Counted from the first letter of the stretch, positions 1 through 11,090 are shown. The stretch: DNA of 64,000 nt from Apoda limacodes (GCA_946406115.1 OX291554.1:14085092-14149091); one strand, 5' to 3'. Made by a program: numbers and translations. The notes: generated from the sequence alone by a model not told the origin.

Positions 1-1797
1 CGTGCTTTCTGGTCGCTTGCCAAAGCTGCCGAAGGGAACTTCTGCCAGTCGTCATAACCACCACTGCGAAAGACCGATGGTGACTTGGCCCAAAGTGCTA
101 AAGAGAAGGCCGATCTATTGGGCAGTCTCTTTGCCTCGAACTCGAATATGAACGATGAAGGCGCTGTACCACCTACTATACCGTGGTGCGGTAAGACCAT
201 GCCGGAAATCTCCATGACGCAGCGGGAGGTCAGGCGGGCGTTGCTCTCTCTAGACGTTCATAAGTCGAGTGGGCCAGACGGTATACCAGCAGTGGTGCTT
301 AAGCAGTATGCTCCTGAGTTATGTCCTGTACTCACGCGCCTCTTCGCGCTTTCCTACCACACTAGGCAATTTCCGTCTTCATGGAAGACTGCGAATGTGC
401 ACCCGGTGCCCAAAAAGGGCGATAGATCAGATCCATCGAATTACAGGCCTATCGCTATTACCTCTCTCCTCTCTAAGATGATGGAGCGTGTGATCAACAC
501 ACAGCTTCTAAGATACCTAGAAGTACACGATCTGGTCAGTGACCGTCAATATGGCTTTCACCACGGTCGCTCGACTGGTGACCTTCTAGTATATCTCACA
601 CACCGATGGGCACTAGCCATTGAGAGTCAGGGGGAGGCATTGGCATGTAGCCTGGACATAGCGAAGGCGTTCGATCGGGTCTGGCACCGCGGTTTTCTAT
701 CGAAGTTGCCATCTTACGGAGTGCCCGAGGGTTTGTGCAAATGGGTGGCTAGCTTTTTGTCCGGCAGACGCATACGAACCGTAGTTGACGGTAGTTGCTC
801 TGATAGCATGGACATTAATGCTGGTGTCCCGCAAGGCTCTGTGCTGTCTCCTACGCTGTTTCTACTGCATATCAATGACATGTTGGACATCAACAACATA
901 CATTGCTATGCAGATGACAGTACTGAAGACGCTTTTTACACGGGTCGTGCAAACATCCCTCGTTCCGTTGTGGAGGAAAACCGCGGAGAACTTGTGTCTC
1001 AAATCGAGACCACACTGTCCCAGGTCTCTGACTGGGGATGGGTAAACTTGGTCCGATTCAACCCTACAAAGACACAAGTGTGCGCGTTCACCGCTAAGAA
1101 AACTCCATTCACTGTGGTCCCACAATTCCAGAACACTCCCCTCTCCATCTCCAAGAGCATTGGGATTCTTGGTGTCGACATCTCCAGCGATGTTTAGTTC
1201 CGAGATCATTTACAAGATAAGGTGAAGCTGACGTCCAAAAAACTTGGTGTACTCAACAGAGCGAAGCAGTACTTCACGTCGGGGCAAAGGTTGTTACTTT
1301 ACAAGTCGCAGGTTCGGCCCCATATGGAGTACTGCTGCCATCTCTGGGCAGGTGCACCCGGATACCAGCTTGGCCCTTTTGACTCGGTTCAACGACGGGC
1401 TGTGAGAATTGTCGACGATTCCAAACTCAGTGGCGGTATCGAGCCCTTAAGTCTGAGGAGAGACTTTGCCGCACTGTGTGTGTTCTACCGCTTGTACAAT
1501 GGGTTGTGTTCTGAGGAATTGTTCGAAATGATGCCCACGGCTACTTTCTACCATCGCACCGCTCGCCATCAGCAGGGAATTCATTCTCACACTTTAGAAC
1601 CTAAATGGTCGCGTACAGTGCGGTTTCAGAGAAACTTCCTCCCGCGAACGCTTAAGTTGTGGAATGAGCTCCCTGCCAAGGTTTTCTGCAAGGACTACAG
1701 TATGGAGTTTTTCAAGAAAGAAGTTATTAGATTTCTGAAGGGTCGGCAACGCGCAAGTGATACCCCTGGTGTTGCAAGCGTCCATAGGCAACGGTGA
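1..1797 (+). pseudogene. Reverse transcriptase of CR1-like element, two in-frame stops
   Basis: This is the reverse transcriptase part of the retrotransposon polyprotein, which would copy the element's RNA at a nicked target. Frame 1 reads from the first base through the linker after the endonuclease. It continues into the palm and fingers with SYRPIAI-type, SLDIAKAFDRVWH, AGVPQGSVLSP and YADD (907-918) motifs, then a thumb and C-terminal region ending at the TGA at 1795-1797. It is interrupted by TAA at 55-57 and TAG at 1195-1197, with the same frame on both sides. These are simple nonsense changes rather than frameshifts. The catalytic YADD is intact. The upstream endonuclease lies outside the window; part of it is visible in the relative at 17520-19258. 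Non-functional as it stands. Confidence 0.88.
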
Positions 1798-1860
1798 CCG
1801 CTTACCATCAGGCGGGCCGTAAGCTTGCTTGCCACCTTAGTAGTATAAAAAAAAAAAAAA
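1..1860 (+). mobile_element. CR1-like non-LTR retrotransposon, 3' part
   Basis: The copy runs off the left edge of the window and ends with a 3' untranslated tail and an A-run at about 1846-1860. The 3' signature around 1765-1845 (ttgcaagcgtccatagg, then a stretch ending in gccaccttag) recurs at 19200-19258, 42051-42166, 47952-48320, and inverted at 44749-44905 and 51562-51870. These are therefore copies of one family. The coding part matches the CR1/Jockey-group organisation (endonuclease, reverse transcriptase, no LTRs). Clade assignment is from memory of lepidopteran elements and needs a phylogeny. Confidence 0.85.
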
Positions 1861-1865
1861 CACTG

Positions 1866-1903
1866 ATAGCCTTATTTAGGGTGGGTGAAACCGCGGGCAA
1901 ATG
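1866..1903 (+). repeat. Short Helitron-like repeat tail
   Basis: The motif gtgaaaccgcgggcaaatgc resembles the 3' end of the dispersed family at 20824-21243 (aaaccgcgggcaacagctag). Only the tail is present. Confidence 0.4.
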
Positions 1904-1959
1904 CTAATTATATATCATAATTATCATAGTAGTAGGTACATACTTTGCTGAATTGTTGT

Positions 1960-2445
1960 CTTTGCAGTTTTCTAAAGTTGCGACTGGTATTTACTGTTTA
2001 AGTGCGATTGTATCAAACCCTGGATATCATCTTCCGGCTTCATCATCAGATCCTGGATATTTTTTTTTTACATACCACAATGGACACCTTGGATATTGAT
2101 TACCATTACCTGGATGAATACCAATCAAACAAGCCTCAACTGGATGGGGTTGCGTCATTTGGTTACAGAGATCCTATGGCTACCTTACGGCTTCATTGTC
2201 AGACCCTGGATATTATCTAAGACCAGAGTGCTTGTCTCACCAAATCAAACGAGATGAATCTTTATGCAGTTGCGTTGATTCAATATAAGGTTCCCGTAGC
2301 CATCTTCCGGCTGCGTCATCGGATCCTGGATATCATCTAAGTCCAGAGTGCTTGTCACAACAAATCAAACAAACTGAATCTCTATGCGGTTGCATTGTTT
2401 CAATATAAAGTTCCTTTAGCCATCTTCCGATAGCAAGCAAGATTT
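1960..2445 (+). repeat. Degenerate tandem repeat, 120-bp period
   Basis: The sequence cctggatat followed by catctaag and a ccagagtgcttgtc block recurs at 2204 and 2324. The flanking caatataaggttcc block recurs at 2281 and 2401, so the period is exactly 120 bases. About two good units (2165-2410) are followed by a partial unit. They are preceded by a decayed region (2010-2165) that keeps only pieces such as cttccggcttcatcatc. A single diverged unit lies at 27345-27450. It is a satellite-like array or the internal repeat of a larger element; no protein is apparent. Confidence 0.8.
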
Positions 2446-2559
2446 GACCTAAAATGTGTTATGCGTTTGCGTAATCGTATTTGACTGCTAATAAAATCTT
2501 AAAACACTGTTGTACTGGTGGCTACTAGGTTAATGAGTCACTCACATTAGAATCCCCTT
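2446..2559. other. Short AT-rich spacer
   Basis: It lies between the tandem repeat and the Jockey insertion. I see no gene or repeat in it. Confidence 0.5.
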
Positions 2560-2570
2560 ATAGTCAAAGT
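2560..2570 (+). repeat. Target-site duplication, left copy (atagtcaaagt)
   Basis: These 11 bases recur exactly at 3052-3062, directly after the poly(A) of the Jockey copy. Confidence 0.92.
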
Positions 2571-3051
2571 CCCCCCGATCGACTCGGTCACGGTCGTAAA
2601 ACTATTGTTAGGCGGCCTCGGCACGTACTAACGGCCCCAGATGACGATCTCGCTGTCCGGATAGCGAGATTAGTCTCTACGACCTCCCCGAATAGGGCCT
2701 CCCTCCAAACACGACGCCGACGTCCCCGGGTTCGTCGGCGCCCACAAGGATACACTAGGTATCAAAGAGTGCCGGGGCGCTTCTCGCCCCCACTCAATCG
2801 CAATCGTACCCGCGTAACGGGGAACTCCCCTCCTGGCGGTGACTCACCTTCGGGTTCGAGACTCACGCCGGTCGAAGGGACGCCCCCGAGAGCGACAACC
2901 CAAGCCGAGGCTTCCCCCGCGGGAAGCCCTTGAGCATTGGGCGCTATATGGGCTGAGGCTCCTTCAGAGTCTCGCCCCAAAAGCCCGATGAAGCAGTAAT
3001 GGCTGCAACAGCCAACTGCATAGTCAGCTCAGAAAAAAAAAAAAAAAAAAA
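2571..3051 (+). mobile_element. 5'-truncated Jockey-clade copy
   Basis: The 481-bp segment is nearly identical to 13769-14235 of the full-length Jockey. It covers the last coding part of ORF2, the 3' UTR and an A-tail of about 20. It is flanked by a perfect 11-bp target-site duplication. It keeps an 18-base stretch (around 2825-2842) that is absent from the full-length copy and also keeps the short GC hairpin near the ORF2 stop. 5' truncation with a target-site duplication is the expected product of target-primed reverse transcription. Confidence 0.95.
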
Positions 3052-3062
3052 ATAGTCAAAGT
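3052..3062 (+). repeat. Target-site duplication, right copy
   Basis: Exact repeat of 2560-2570, following the A-tail. Confidence 0.92.
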
Positions 3063-3794
3063 ATTCGATACGTTCCTAATGTGTATATGTATACCGCCAT
3101 CGTTTGTAAACCGTAGGGGTTAACCAGCAGCTGTACATAATACACATCCAGATGCCAAATCATAAAGTGGGTAAGAGCATCTTCTAACCAAACGAAAACT
3201 GAAGTCCTATCCAACAGGCGGTGAGCCCATCGCCGCAATCATAAGAATAAATATACCAAAGTCCGTATATTATTTCTGATACAGTGTATCTGGACTAAGG
3301 CAGCTTGACATATGTCCCACGTTAATCACCACTTTTAAGAATAATAAGTGTTAAAATGTAATATCGTGACAGAAGAATATACCTTCTTTGCCAGGACGTC
3401 GTTATTAATGCTGTAAACCAAAATAAATTATCTACTACTACTATCTCCAACGACAATCTCTTACCGACGGTATCTCAAACCTTGTACCGCTAAACTTAAT
3501 TACTAAGATCAACTCACACCCAAGCCCGAGGCAACCACCACTGACTAATCACTCATCGTTATGTACCTTATAGCTCTTGACCCGACTTAGTTAAAATTCT
3601 TCGCCTGCGTTACCCGAAGCCGAGGTTTCCCAAGTGGGATGCCTCAATTACTGTTTCATTTAACGTCTTTCAAGACTTAGAATTACGTTAGACCCAAAGT
3701 TTACAGTAAGTATCAATCTTAGCAGTCTATTCCGTACTAAGTCGCAAGAATATGTAGATTATTTAATTGCTAGTTGAGACACAACGGACGCTTT
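3063..3794. other. Gene-free AT-rich stretch
   Basis: No coding sequence is supported. A small segment near 3605-3640 (gaagccgaggtttccc) resembles the hairpin region at the Jockey 3' end, but it is too short to call. Confidence 0.5.
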
Positions 3795-3916
3795 TATAAT
3801 TTACCGTCGAGCATCACGACACGATTTTGCCGTGGATATGTGCACTAATCGCTCGATTGGCCTTACCTTGGACATCTACGATAAAATCGTGTCGTGTCGC
3901 TCGACGGTAAATTATA
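3795..3916. mobile_element. 122-bp MITE with 34-bp terminal inverted repeats
   Basis: Arms at 3795-3828 and 3883-3916 are reverse complements at 32 of 34 positions. They begin tataatttaccgtcgagc and enclose a 54-base centre. Both ends finish in TA-rich sequence, compatible with a TA target, but no longer flanking duplication is evident. There is no coding capacity. The transposase family is not identifiable from this alone. Confidence 0.85.
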
Positions 3917-4914
3917 CAAGTGTCCAATGATTAACAAAAATCCTGTTAGAATACTTCTTTGGATTCTGTATTAAACTGAAGTGGTATTGTAAAAATATTA
4001 TGAATTACAACAGTCATGTTGTTCATTTTATAAAAAGTTCATCTCGTATGGAATGTTAGGTATTGTATTGCAATAAACTACTACTTTAGAAAATTTAATA
4101 GAATTAAATGGATGTAGTGGTTAAATCTTTCAATATTTACATCCATTCGTAACAGACAGATGGATAGAAATACACAATAAGAAAAACAGGCATTGAAATA
4201 AAACATATTTTGATAAGTGAACTCGCAATGTTATTTAACTCACATCCTATATCCAATAAAATTGCCACCGCAATCACCTAAGAGCTCAGCTGTCAGGAAA
4301 TAACAGTATTCCTACATCGACGTGTTTCTCGCATGTCATGTCTCGATTTACACTTGGCATATTGCAGAAGATTTATGTGTCCTTTTTTTAATGTATTTAG
4401 GTCAATATATAATATAAATAAAAAAGGCCAATTATTAAAAAAAAATTAGTCTTCGTGAACATGTGACAAAATTACATTATTTTGGGTTTAGGTTTGATAG
4501 CACTTTACAGAATTTTATCGCAATTTTAATTTAAAAACTATCTATACGAACTTATGTGATTAAAATAGTAAAATTTGGTTTATTATAACAAAAGAAAAAA
4601 ATAGTACATTGTGTATTAGGGTGGTAAAGGGACAATTACTAACAAAAGGCTATTAAAGAGGTTTTAACGACTCAATGTAATTTCCATACCGTCTGTGTTA
4701 CACACAATGTTTCTCATCACATTTGCGTGTAAATAAATAAAAATATAGGATGTATAAATAAATAAACTCACCAAAACACAATCAAAATGGTGGGAATAGT
4801 AATAATATTTTTAGAGAATTTATAAATCAAAAAGTTTTGGCTGAATTAAGGTTGCTAAGCACCCGCTTTACCTGTACATAATGATACTATTTACGAGTAA
4901 GTGTGATGAAAAAT
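3917..4914. other. Gene-free AT-rich stretch
   Basis: Low-complexity A/T-rich DNA with short homopolymers. I see no gene, RNA or recognisable repeat. Confidence 0.5.
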
Positions 4915-6155
4915 TCAGCCGGAACACTGCTGAACGTAGGCCTCCCCCATATGTCTCCACAACGGCCGGCCCTGAGCTGCCCGCGCCCATCCGCTTCCTG
5001 CGGCTCTGACCAGATCGTCTGTCCACCTGGTAGGAGGCCGACTCACGCTGCGTCTTCCGATCCGTGGTCGCCACTCGAGAACGTTTCTTCCCCATCGGTT
5101 ATCGGTTCGACGAGCGATGTGGCGTGCCCATTGCCACTTCAGCTTGCTTACTGTTTGAGCTATGTCAGTAACTTTGGTTCTTAGGCTAATCTCCTCATTT
5201 CAAACATCAAGCATAGCTCTTTCCATAGCTCGCTGAGTGACTCTGAGCTTATTTAAGAGGCCAACAGTAAAAGATCACGTTTCTGTACGATATAATTATA
5301 GACTTTAGTCTGTAGGCTCTGAGGTATTTTGGACGAGAAGATGTTGCGTAGTTTCCCGAACGCTGCCCAACCGAGCTGGATTCTTCGGTTAGCCTCTTTC
5401 TCAAAGTTAGATCTACTTTAACTGGACTACTTGCCCTAGGTATGTGTATTTGTCGACAGCTTTGAGAGTAGCGTTCCCAACAACAACCATATTTATTTTA
5501 AGGCCAACCTGGAAGGAAACTCTGCTGAGGTCTCTGAGCATCGTTCCTAGGTCTTTCAGCGATACTGTCATGACCACTATGTCGTTGGTAAATCGAAGGT
5601 GATGTAATCGCCATTTACGTCGACGTCATCCTTTCCCTTTCCACTCCAGAAGCTTAAACACATCTTTCACGGTACTAGTGAACAGTTTCGCAGAAATTAC
5701 TTCACCCTGTCTCACACCTTTCTGAAGATGGATTGATTTGTGTTCTTTTATTGTAATCGGACAAAAATCGTGGCTCTGTTACAAAAACACTTCAGCAGTT
5801 CGATGTACCGATAGTCAATGTGGCACTGCTGAAGAGACTGTAGTAGTCTCGATAGAATCGAAGGGTTTTTCGTAGTCTACGAACACTACACAAAGAGGCC
5901 AATTATACTCGTCTGTCTTAAGGCTTTTTCGGAAACCGGCTTGTTCGGGAGGCTGGCATTCATCAAAACTGCGCTCGAGATGATTCATAATTACCCTAGT
6001 AAACAGCTCTTAGATATGGCTCTGAAGTGAAATATATCTATAGTTCTTCAGTAAGGTGAAGTCTCCTTTTTTGAAGAAAGGTATGACCGCGCTGCTGCTC
6101 CAACCTTCTGGCGTTGCGCCGTCGAGGATAATAGAATAATAGAATTGAAGAGCCA
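4915..6155 (-). pseudogene. Decayed RTE-clade reverse transcriptase, C-terminal two thirds
   Basis: Read on the minus strand from about 6155, the sequence gives FFKKGD, then NYR.ISL, PPEQAGFRK, VDYEKPFDS, a QKGVRQGE-like block, HLRFTNDIVV, VGLKINM, YLGQ, FSSKIPQ, QRAMERAML, KWQWARHIARRTD and finally GEAYVQQ. It ends at a stop whose complement is 4915-4917. This order is that of RTE-clade elements. Several frameshifts and stops break it, so no long uninterrupted frame remains. The catalytic F-A-D-D position reads F-T-N-D (around 5580-5600), so the first catalytic aspartate has changed to asparagine. The endonuclease is missing. Confidence 0.85.
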
Positions 6156-6319
6156 CTGAAGCTTTAAGCTTTAAAAGAAAATGTGCATTTAGACTTAAAA
6201 TAAAAAATATGGAGGTATAATATTTTGTCCCTGCTCTTTTAATTTACCTCATGTTACTTTAAAGCTGGCAAACTATAACGTATGGGACATATAATAAGCC
6301 ACCTTTGTCCAGGTACATG

Positions 6320-6470
6320 GAACCAAAAGCAGTATTGTGGCGATAGACTTACCCCCTACCACGCAGGACTAAAGTGATTGGTAGAATGAGGCTCTCCACC
6401 ACGTAATAATGTGGGTGTGTGTCTATCCAGCCGCTGATTACCCCCTTCTGGGGATAAAAATCATGAAGAT
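6320..6470. repeat. Dispersed repeat, partner of 58700-58830
   Basis: Blocks such as ggcgatagactta, cacgcaggactaaagt and ttctggggat recur in the same order at 58700-58830 (ggcgataggctca, cacgcagggctaaagt, tttggggatt). It may be a SINE or MITE; neither a tRNA-like head nor terminal repeats are clear. Confidence 0.65.
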
Positions 6471-6939
6471 GTACATGAATAGAAACAAAACTAAAGTATA
6501 ATACAAGTACTGTATTCTTAATTTTCAATATTAATAATATTCACGTTTAATTCTTAAATAAAAAAAAATTAACATCAATTTTCATAAAGTTGAAATGAAA
6601 CGCAACTACGCATGACACGGAGATTTAGGTTAAAACGGAATAAATGAGTTCGCGTAACCACAACGTCAGGCATAGCAAAACCTCACAGCCTGGATTAACG
6701 GATTAACTGACTGGAACGTTATGTCAACGGACTGTAAAGGTAAGATTTATGAAAAACTTTTTATTACACTTACCACCGAATCATTATTAAGGTAGAAAAT
6801 TAAAAAAAAAACAACATAGCGAAAGCAAATGACTCAATTTACAAACAAATAGTTAGAACCTAATTAAATAAATAGAACAAAAATGTTCTGTAATATAAAT
6901 AGATATGTGTTATCCTTGTATTCTAATAAACAAATTATA
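6471..6939. other. Gene-free AT-rich stretch
   Basis: Nothing recognisable; A/T-rich with short direct repeats. Confidence 0.45.
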
Positions 6940-7172
6940 CCTAACATTTTTTTGACACACAGCGCCGTCTGGCCCCAAAGATTTGCTATCTTTTGTTATA
7001 TATACCAGACAACGGATACAAATACATATATGTAACTTGTTTTTCGTAAATACACACATATCAACCAGACTCAAGACAAACACGAACGTTTATCACATAA
7101 GTGCGGTGCGGGAATCGAACCCACACCCTCTGCACAGCAGTCGGCCACACTACCAACTAGGCTGCGAAGGAG
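6940..7172 (-). mobile_element. tRNA-derived SINE
   Basis: On the minus strand from 7172 the sequence starts with an A-box-like cctagttggtagtgtgg. About 35 bases on comes a B box, ggttcgattccc. A body follows with gtttatcac, cagactc, then catatatgtatttg and ccgttgtctggtat. Related bodies with the same tail (gccgtctggcccc in + orientation) lie at 16070-16160, 44958-45035, 56200-56340 and 56366-56630, all in the same orientation. It is a pol III SINE head rather than a tRNA gene: no cloverleaf closes. Confidence 0.82.
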
Positions 7173-7299
7173 AGCCTTATTTGACTTTTATTAAAACCCT
7201 AAAAGAAAAGATTTAAGATTTCGGTTGCAGTCAGTTCCACACAAAAATAAAGTCAATTCTAAAATTGAAATGGATCACAAAATGGTTTAGAAAAATGTG

Positions 7300-7580
7300 C
7301 CAATGGGTGGTGACCCATACAATGACTACCATGCCCAATGTTGTTAATTAGTGAATTTTATAACTTAAACTTTTGGTCAAAAAAATAATTGGTGTTAATT
7401 TGGAACTAATGAAACGCTTTTTAAGTTGGTGATTGTATAAAGTTTTATTACGAGTATTGATGTTTTTAGCGTACGAGAAAAAAAGCAATTCGTTACTCAA
7501 AAACATTTTTTAAAAACTTTTTTTTTAAAAAAAAAAAAAACGGGTTTAAAAAGATGCACTAATTAAAAAAAAATTTTTAC
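7300..7580 (+). repeat. Dispersed repeat related to 26007-26250 and 48433-48900
   Basis: The blocks ggtgttaatttggaact, ttattacgagtatt and a final cgggttt...aagatgcact block correspond to 26150-26250 (ggtattaatttggaactgg, ttatgagtatt) and to 48690-48720 (aagatgcact). This copy is heavily decayed and rich in A/T homopolymers. Confidence 0.55.
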
Positions 7581-7739
7581 CTTTTTAGTGTTAAATATTT
7601 TTTTAATTCTTATTATTTATTTTTGCCTTTTTAATATGTAAAGAATTAACGTAGCATGCATGTGGTATTAGTTAGTTAGTACTTATTTTACTTGTTTGTA
7701 GATAGAAGTACGTAATGAGAGTGTTGCATTTTGTGGAGG

Positions 7740-7935
7740 TTTCACTACTGTAAACTTTTGAGGCTGTTTTTATATACCAACTTGCTAGCGCAATGTCTCG
7801 AAATGTTCAAAGTAAACTCTTAACTGCGGTGCAGTTAGCATAATGCATTGAAAGTTCTCCAATGCTTGGACAACTACGAAGCAAACTCAGTCACTACAAA
7901 CTTTCACCGCTAGACCACTAAGGACTTGCAGTATA
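7740..7935 (+). repeat. Dispersed repeat, partner of 29985-30150 and 59475-59620
   Basis: Shared ordered blocks include aacttgctagc, caaagtaaac, gcataat.cat and ttctcca.tg.ttggaca. The third copy, at 59475-59620, is the most diverged. I cannot assign it to a class. Confidence 0.55.
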
Positions 7936-8159
7936 TAAAGCTTAAGTTACTCATCCTTGAAAGCTGTATACAAATATGTTGTATTCTGATGAGTGATATT
8001 TTAATAATGTGATTCCACAAATGATATATTTGCTATTTTTTAACATCATGAAGCACCCTTTACTACACCGTTTTCAGCTTCCTAATAGCGTCCATTACGC
8101 ACTTGTGCAGTAATGACAATTACGCTATAATAAGAAGCTATATTAAATAAATTTATTTA

Positions 8160-8431
8160 ACAATTGCTGGCCCAAAATGTCCACTGGTTTAATGTTCAAT
8201 GATAATAGTGAGAAAACAAATTGTATTAAATTTCTAACCCCGATTGCCAATTAATTGAAAACCAGTGTACTTATAAATAGGGTGGTTAGATTTTGTAGAA
8301 GACTGAGTAAGTATTCCTCTGTATCATTCTTGACTAATAAACACATAGACAGTCTGCAGCATTTGCAATTTAAAAGATTCGTTAACTTATGGATGAAGAT
8401 ACAGCTTGGATAGTTTAAATTAGCTGTTTTC
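8160..8431 (+). pseudogene. Remnant of a non-LTR reverse transcriptase, left part
   Basis: In shifting frames one can read WFNV and NSEKTNCIKF, then a TYG near 8390. These match the thumb and post-palm region of LINE reverse transcriptases (WF-x-N-x-L-x-LN-x-x-KT-x-x-x-xF, then S-x-x-YG). Its continuation appears after the Jockey insertion at 14245-14335. It is older than the Jockey and badly degraded. Confidence 0.5.
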
Positions 8432-8440
8432 ATAGCATTT
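8432..8440 (+). repeat. Target-site duplication, left copy (atagcattt)
   Basis: The nine bases recur at 14236-14244, directly after the A-tail of the Jockey. The bases outside (c at 8431) and the next base on each side differ, so the duplication is nine bases, with the first A ambiguous with the tail. Confidence 0.9.
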
Positions 8441-9226
8441 CACACATTCCCGATTCGACTCTCGTGTTGTGCGGTCGTGTTTTCGAGCGTCAAGTGCTCT
8501 CAGTGTGCTCCGTGCAGTGGTGACTCAGCTGGTGCGCATTCCTGTGTGGTGTTTTGCCTCAGCGCTGACGACCTCGAATTGTTGTTTGGATCATTGCCCG
8601 CAATTCCTGGAAAATCGGCCTGAGTGTTGAAGCGCTGCTCGGCAGTGTGTATTGGCTGGGAAATTGCTTCTCGGCCCGCTCTGAGTGTGTTTGTGCGTTC
8701 TTCAACGCGCCCATAACCGAGTGTTTATCGAAGCGATACTGTGCGTTTTTGTGCGTGAGTGTGTGTTCTCGTAGTCGCGGAACTACTACGTATAGCGGTG
8801 ACCCTCGCTTGCCTCTTTGACTGTTACCAGTTCGCTCGGTCTGAGTCCGGCTTTGTGTTAAATCGCTAGCGTAGTATTTCCGCTTCAGCGGTTCGCCGCT
8901 CCGTGCATTCTCGCGTTTTAAGTGTCGATTGCGTTTTAGTTTGTAGAAATCCAGTTCCGAGTGCTCAAGGGCTGGTGGGTGAGATCGTATAGCTCTTTTC
9001 AGAGTTGCGGTCTACCTAAAAGTTTCTCGTTCATAAACGTCTCGTTGCTGGGGGGAAACCTAACGGTGACAACGTAACCCCGGCCGTAGGAGTAGGAGTT
9101 AGGTACACACCAGGCAATCCGTAGCACTGCGGGGCGCCTGGCCACATTTAGGTATTCTTGCTCCTCGCCAGCAATGGTGGGGAGTCACTAGGTACTCAAA
9201 AGCGACACCTCGGCTACTCCCGCGCG
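8441..9226 (+). promoter_or_regulatory. Jockey 5' leader with presumed internal promoter
   Basis: The leader starts cacacattcccgattcgac and is rich in gtgcgt/gtgtgt-type words. It contains no long open frame before the ATG at 9227. Jockey-clade elements carry an internal pol II promoter downstream of the transcription start. That such a promoter lies here is knowledge of the clade rather than something I can point to. No TATA box is evident at the boundary. Confidence 0.6.
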
Positions 9227-11083
9227 ATGGCCGAATTACTCACCGGCATGTTCCGGGACCAGATAGGGGCGTTCATAAGGGCATGCTTCGTGAACACTCA
9301 GATCTGGTCCAATCCTGCATTTCAGAGGATGTGGCTGCCCACATTGCGTACGACAAATCGATACCCTCCCTGTTGTCGCCGCGTTCCGCGTTTCGTTCGC
9401 TCTCTCGCTCAAGCTCTCGCTCGCGCACTCGTTCGCGCTCTCTCTCCCGCGAACCCCACCATCGCGACCCGCGTGTCGCTCGCCGCGCTCTTTGGGCCCC
9501 TGTGCCCAATCGTCCTCCCACTCCGGTAGCCGATGAGACCCTTTCTCGGTCTCTCGCTACCCCGCCCCCCGCAACCTCCGAAACCGCACCCCGGTCTCCA
9601 GCAGCCGTAATGTCCGCTGAGTCGGCGTTGTCCGAGGACGACGAAGGCTTCAAAGTGGTTGGCCTGGGGACAAAAAAGGGGAAAAAGCGGAAGAAGTCCG
9701 CCAAGTCCAAAAAGGCTTCGGCGGCATCCGCTCTGGAGTCTTCAACTCCTCCTCCCTCCGATTCAGAGGCTAAACGCCTCAAAGCGCCTAGCGCTTCCCC
9801 CTCTCCGTCCACCTCGGTGGCCAGCCCTGAGCTAGCCACCATGGACACAACCCCCCCCGCCGCCACCTCTTCGCAGGCCGCCTGTCCCACTTCGGGACGG
9901 ACGGAAAAAACTCCGCCCCCCATTGTCACCAAAGACAAAGGGGCCTGGCCGAATATTGCTAACGCTATGAAGGCCAAGCGTAACAATTATACGCACGCCC
10001 GCAATGATGCCGAGCGCGGCATCAAAGTGCAGGTCCCGACACCGTCAGATTTCCGAAATCTGACGGCCTTCCTCACGGCTCAAAAATATGAGTACCACAC
10101 GTACTCATTGGCCGAGGAACGCGTTTTAAGGGCAGTCATAAGGGGACTCCCCTCCCCTAGGGAATTCTCCACCAAGACTGTCCAGGACGACTTAATCGTC
10201 CAAGGCCTCCCCGTACGGGAAGTACATCGTATGTACAATGGCCGAAATAAGTCAGAGTGCTACGACATGGTGCTCGTAGTACTAGACCTGACAAAAGAAG
10301 GCAAAGCCATCTTTAACATTAAAGATGTTTGCAGCCTCAAAGGCATCAGGGTCGAGACTCCGCACAAGCGGTCGAACCCGAGTCAATGCCACCGATGCCA
10401 GCTATATGGCCACGCGCAGCGCAACTGCAGACGCAGACCGCGCTGCGTCAAATGTTTACGCGATCACGCCACTCCGGACTGTGATCGCGATCGCTCTAAC
10501 GCATCCGACCCGGTCGCTTGCGTACTCTGTGGGAGCGAAGGCCACCCAGCGAATTACCGCGGGTGCCCCAAAGCTCCCAAACAGAGCTCGCGTAAACCCA
10601 AACTGGGTAAATCGCGCCCCTCCGCCCCCCGCCAACAGGCTCCGCTCGTGCCTGCTCCCCTCCCTGCTGTCAACGCCTGGAGCCGTCCTCCAGCGCTAGT
10701 AGCGTCCAAATCTAATGAGACAAACAAACTCTTGTCTGCTCTCCCCGGGCCCGTCTCAGTTACGGGTATTCCCTACCTCGCCCCTCTCATGTCCCGGGAC
10801 ATCCCGCGTCCAGCGCCTATGAGAAGTGCTCCCGCACCTCTCGCGCAAACGCGCCTTGCCCCCCCCGCGCCCCTCTCTCGCGCTGCCCCGCAACGCCGCT
10901 CAGACGGCCGAGCAGCAGCATTTCGACATTCTCTCCGAAATTTCTTGGGTCTGCGACCCTGCCTATTTCGAGATCGTGTACGCCGATTACGTACAGATCA
11001 CCAAACCCCATCAAAAGCTCAGCTTCATGGCTAAGCATCGCGACTTCTTCGCCGCCCTCCGCAGGGTAACTCCAAAACCTTAA
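9227..11083 (+). pseudogene. Jockey ORF1, gag-like protein with three zinc knuckles; two probable frameshifts
   Basis: ORF1 proteins of this clade bind element RNA and form the RNP. The central frame, open 9283-11034, carries a Ser/Arg-rich stretch (about 9390-9460), a basic KKGKKRKK segment, a Pro/Ser-rich linker and three cysteine motifs. These are C-x2-C-x4-H-x4-C at 10387-10428, C-x2-C-x3-H-x4-C at 10444-10482 and C-x2-C-x4-H-x6-C at 10519-10566. The likely true start is the ATG at 9227 (MAELLTGMFRDQIGAF) in frame 2, joining frame 1 near 9283-9300. The natural C-terminus (AEQQHFDILSEISWVCDP... to the TAA at 11081-11083) is again in frame 2. That change lies at or after the eight-C run at 10859-10866. 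A start at the in-frame ATG 9283 is the alternative. Confidence 0.8.
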
Positions 11084-11090
11084 AACCAAA

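Noticed and set aside
862..1209. Minus-strand open frame over the CR1-like reverse transcriptase
   Set aside because: Shadow of the real frame containing YADD.
3598..3645. Old Jockey 3' end
   Set aside because: Only about 30 bases resemble the hairpin region, and no A-tail or UTR follows.
7090..7172. tRNA gene
   Set aside because: A and B boxes are present but no cloverleaf closes, and the same head with the same body recurs: a SINE.
9273..9986. Long open frame on the minus strand (237 codons) opposite Jockey ORF1
   Set aside because: It is the antisense shadow of the Ser/Pro/Arg-rich ORF1; biased composition keeps the reverse frame open.
10325..10699. Alternative + strand frame inside ORF1
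   Set aside because: Composition shadow; the overlapping frame carries the zinc knuckles.
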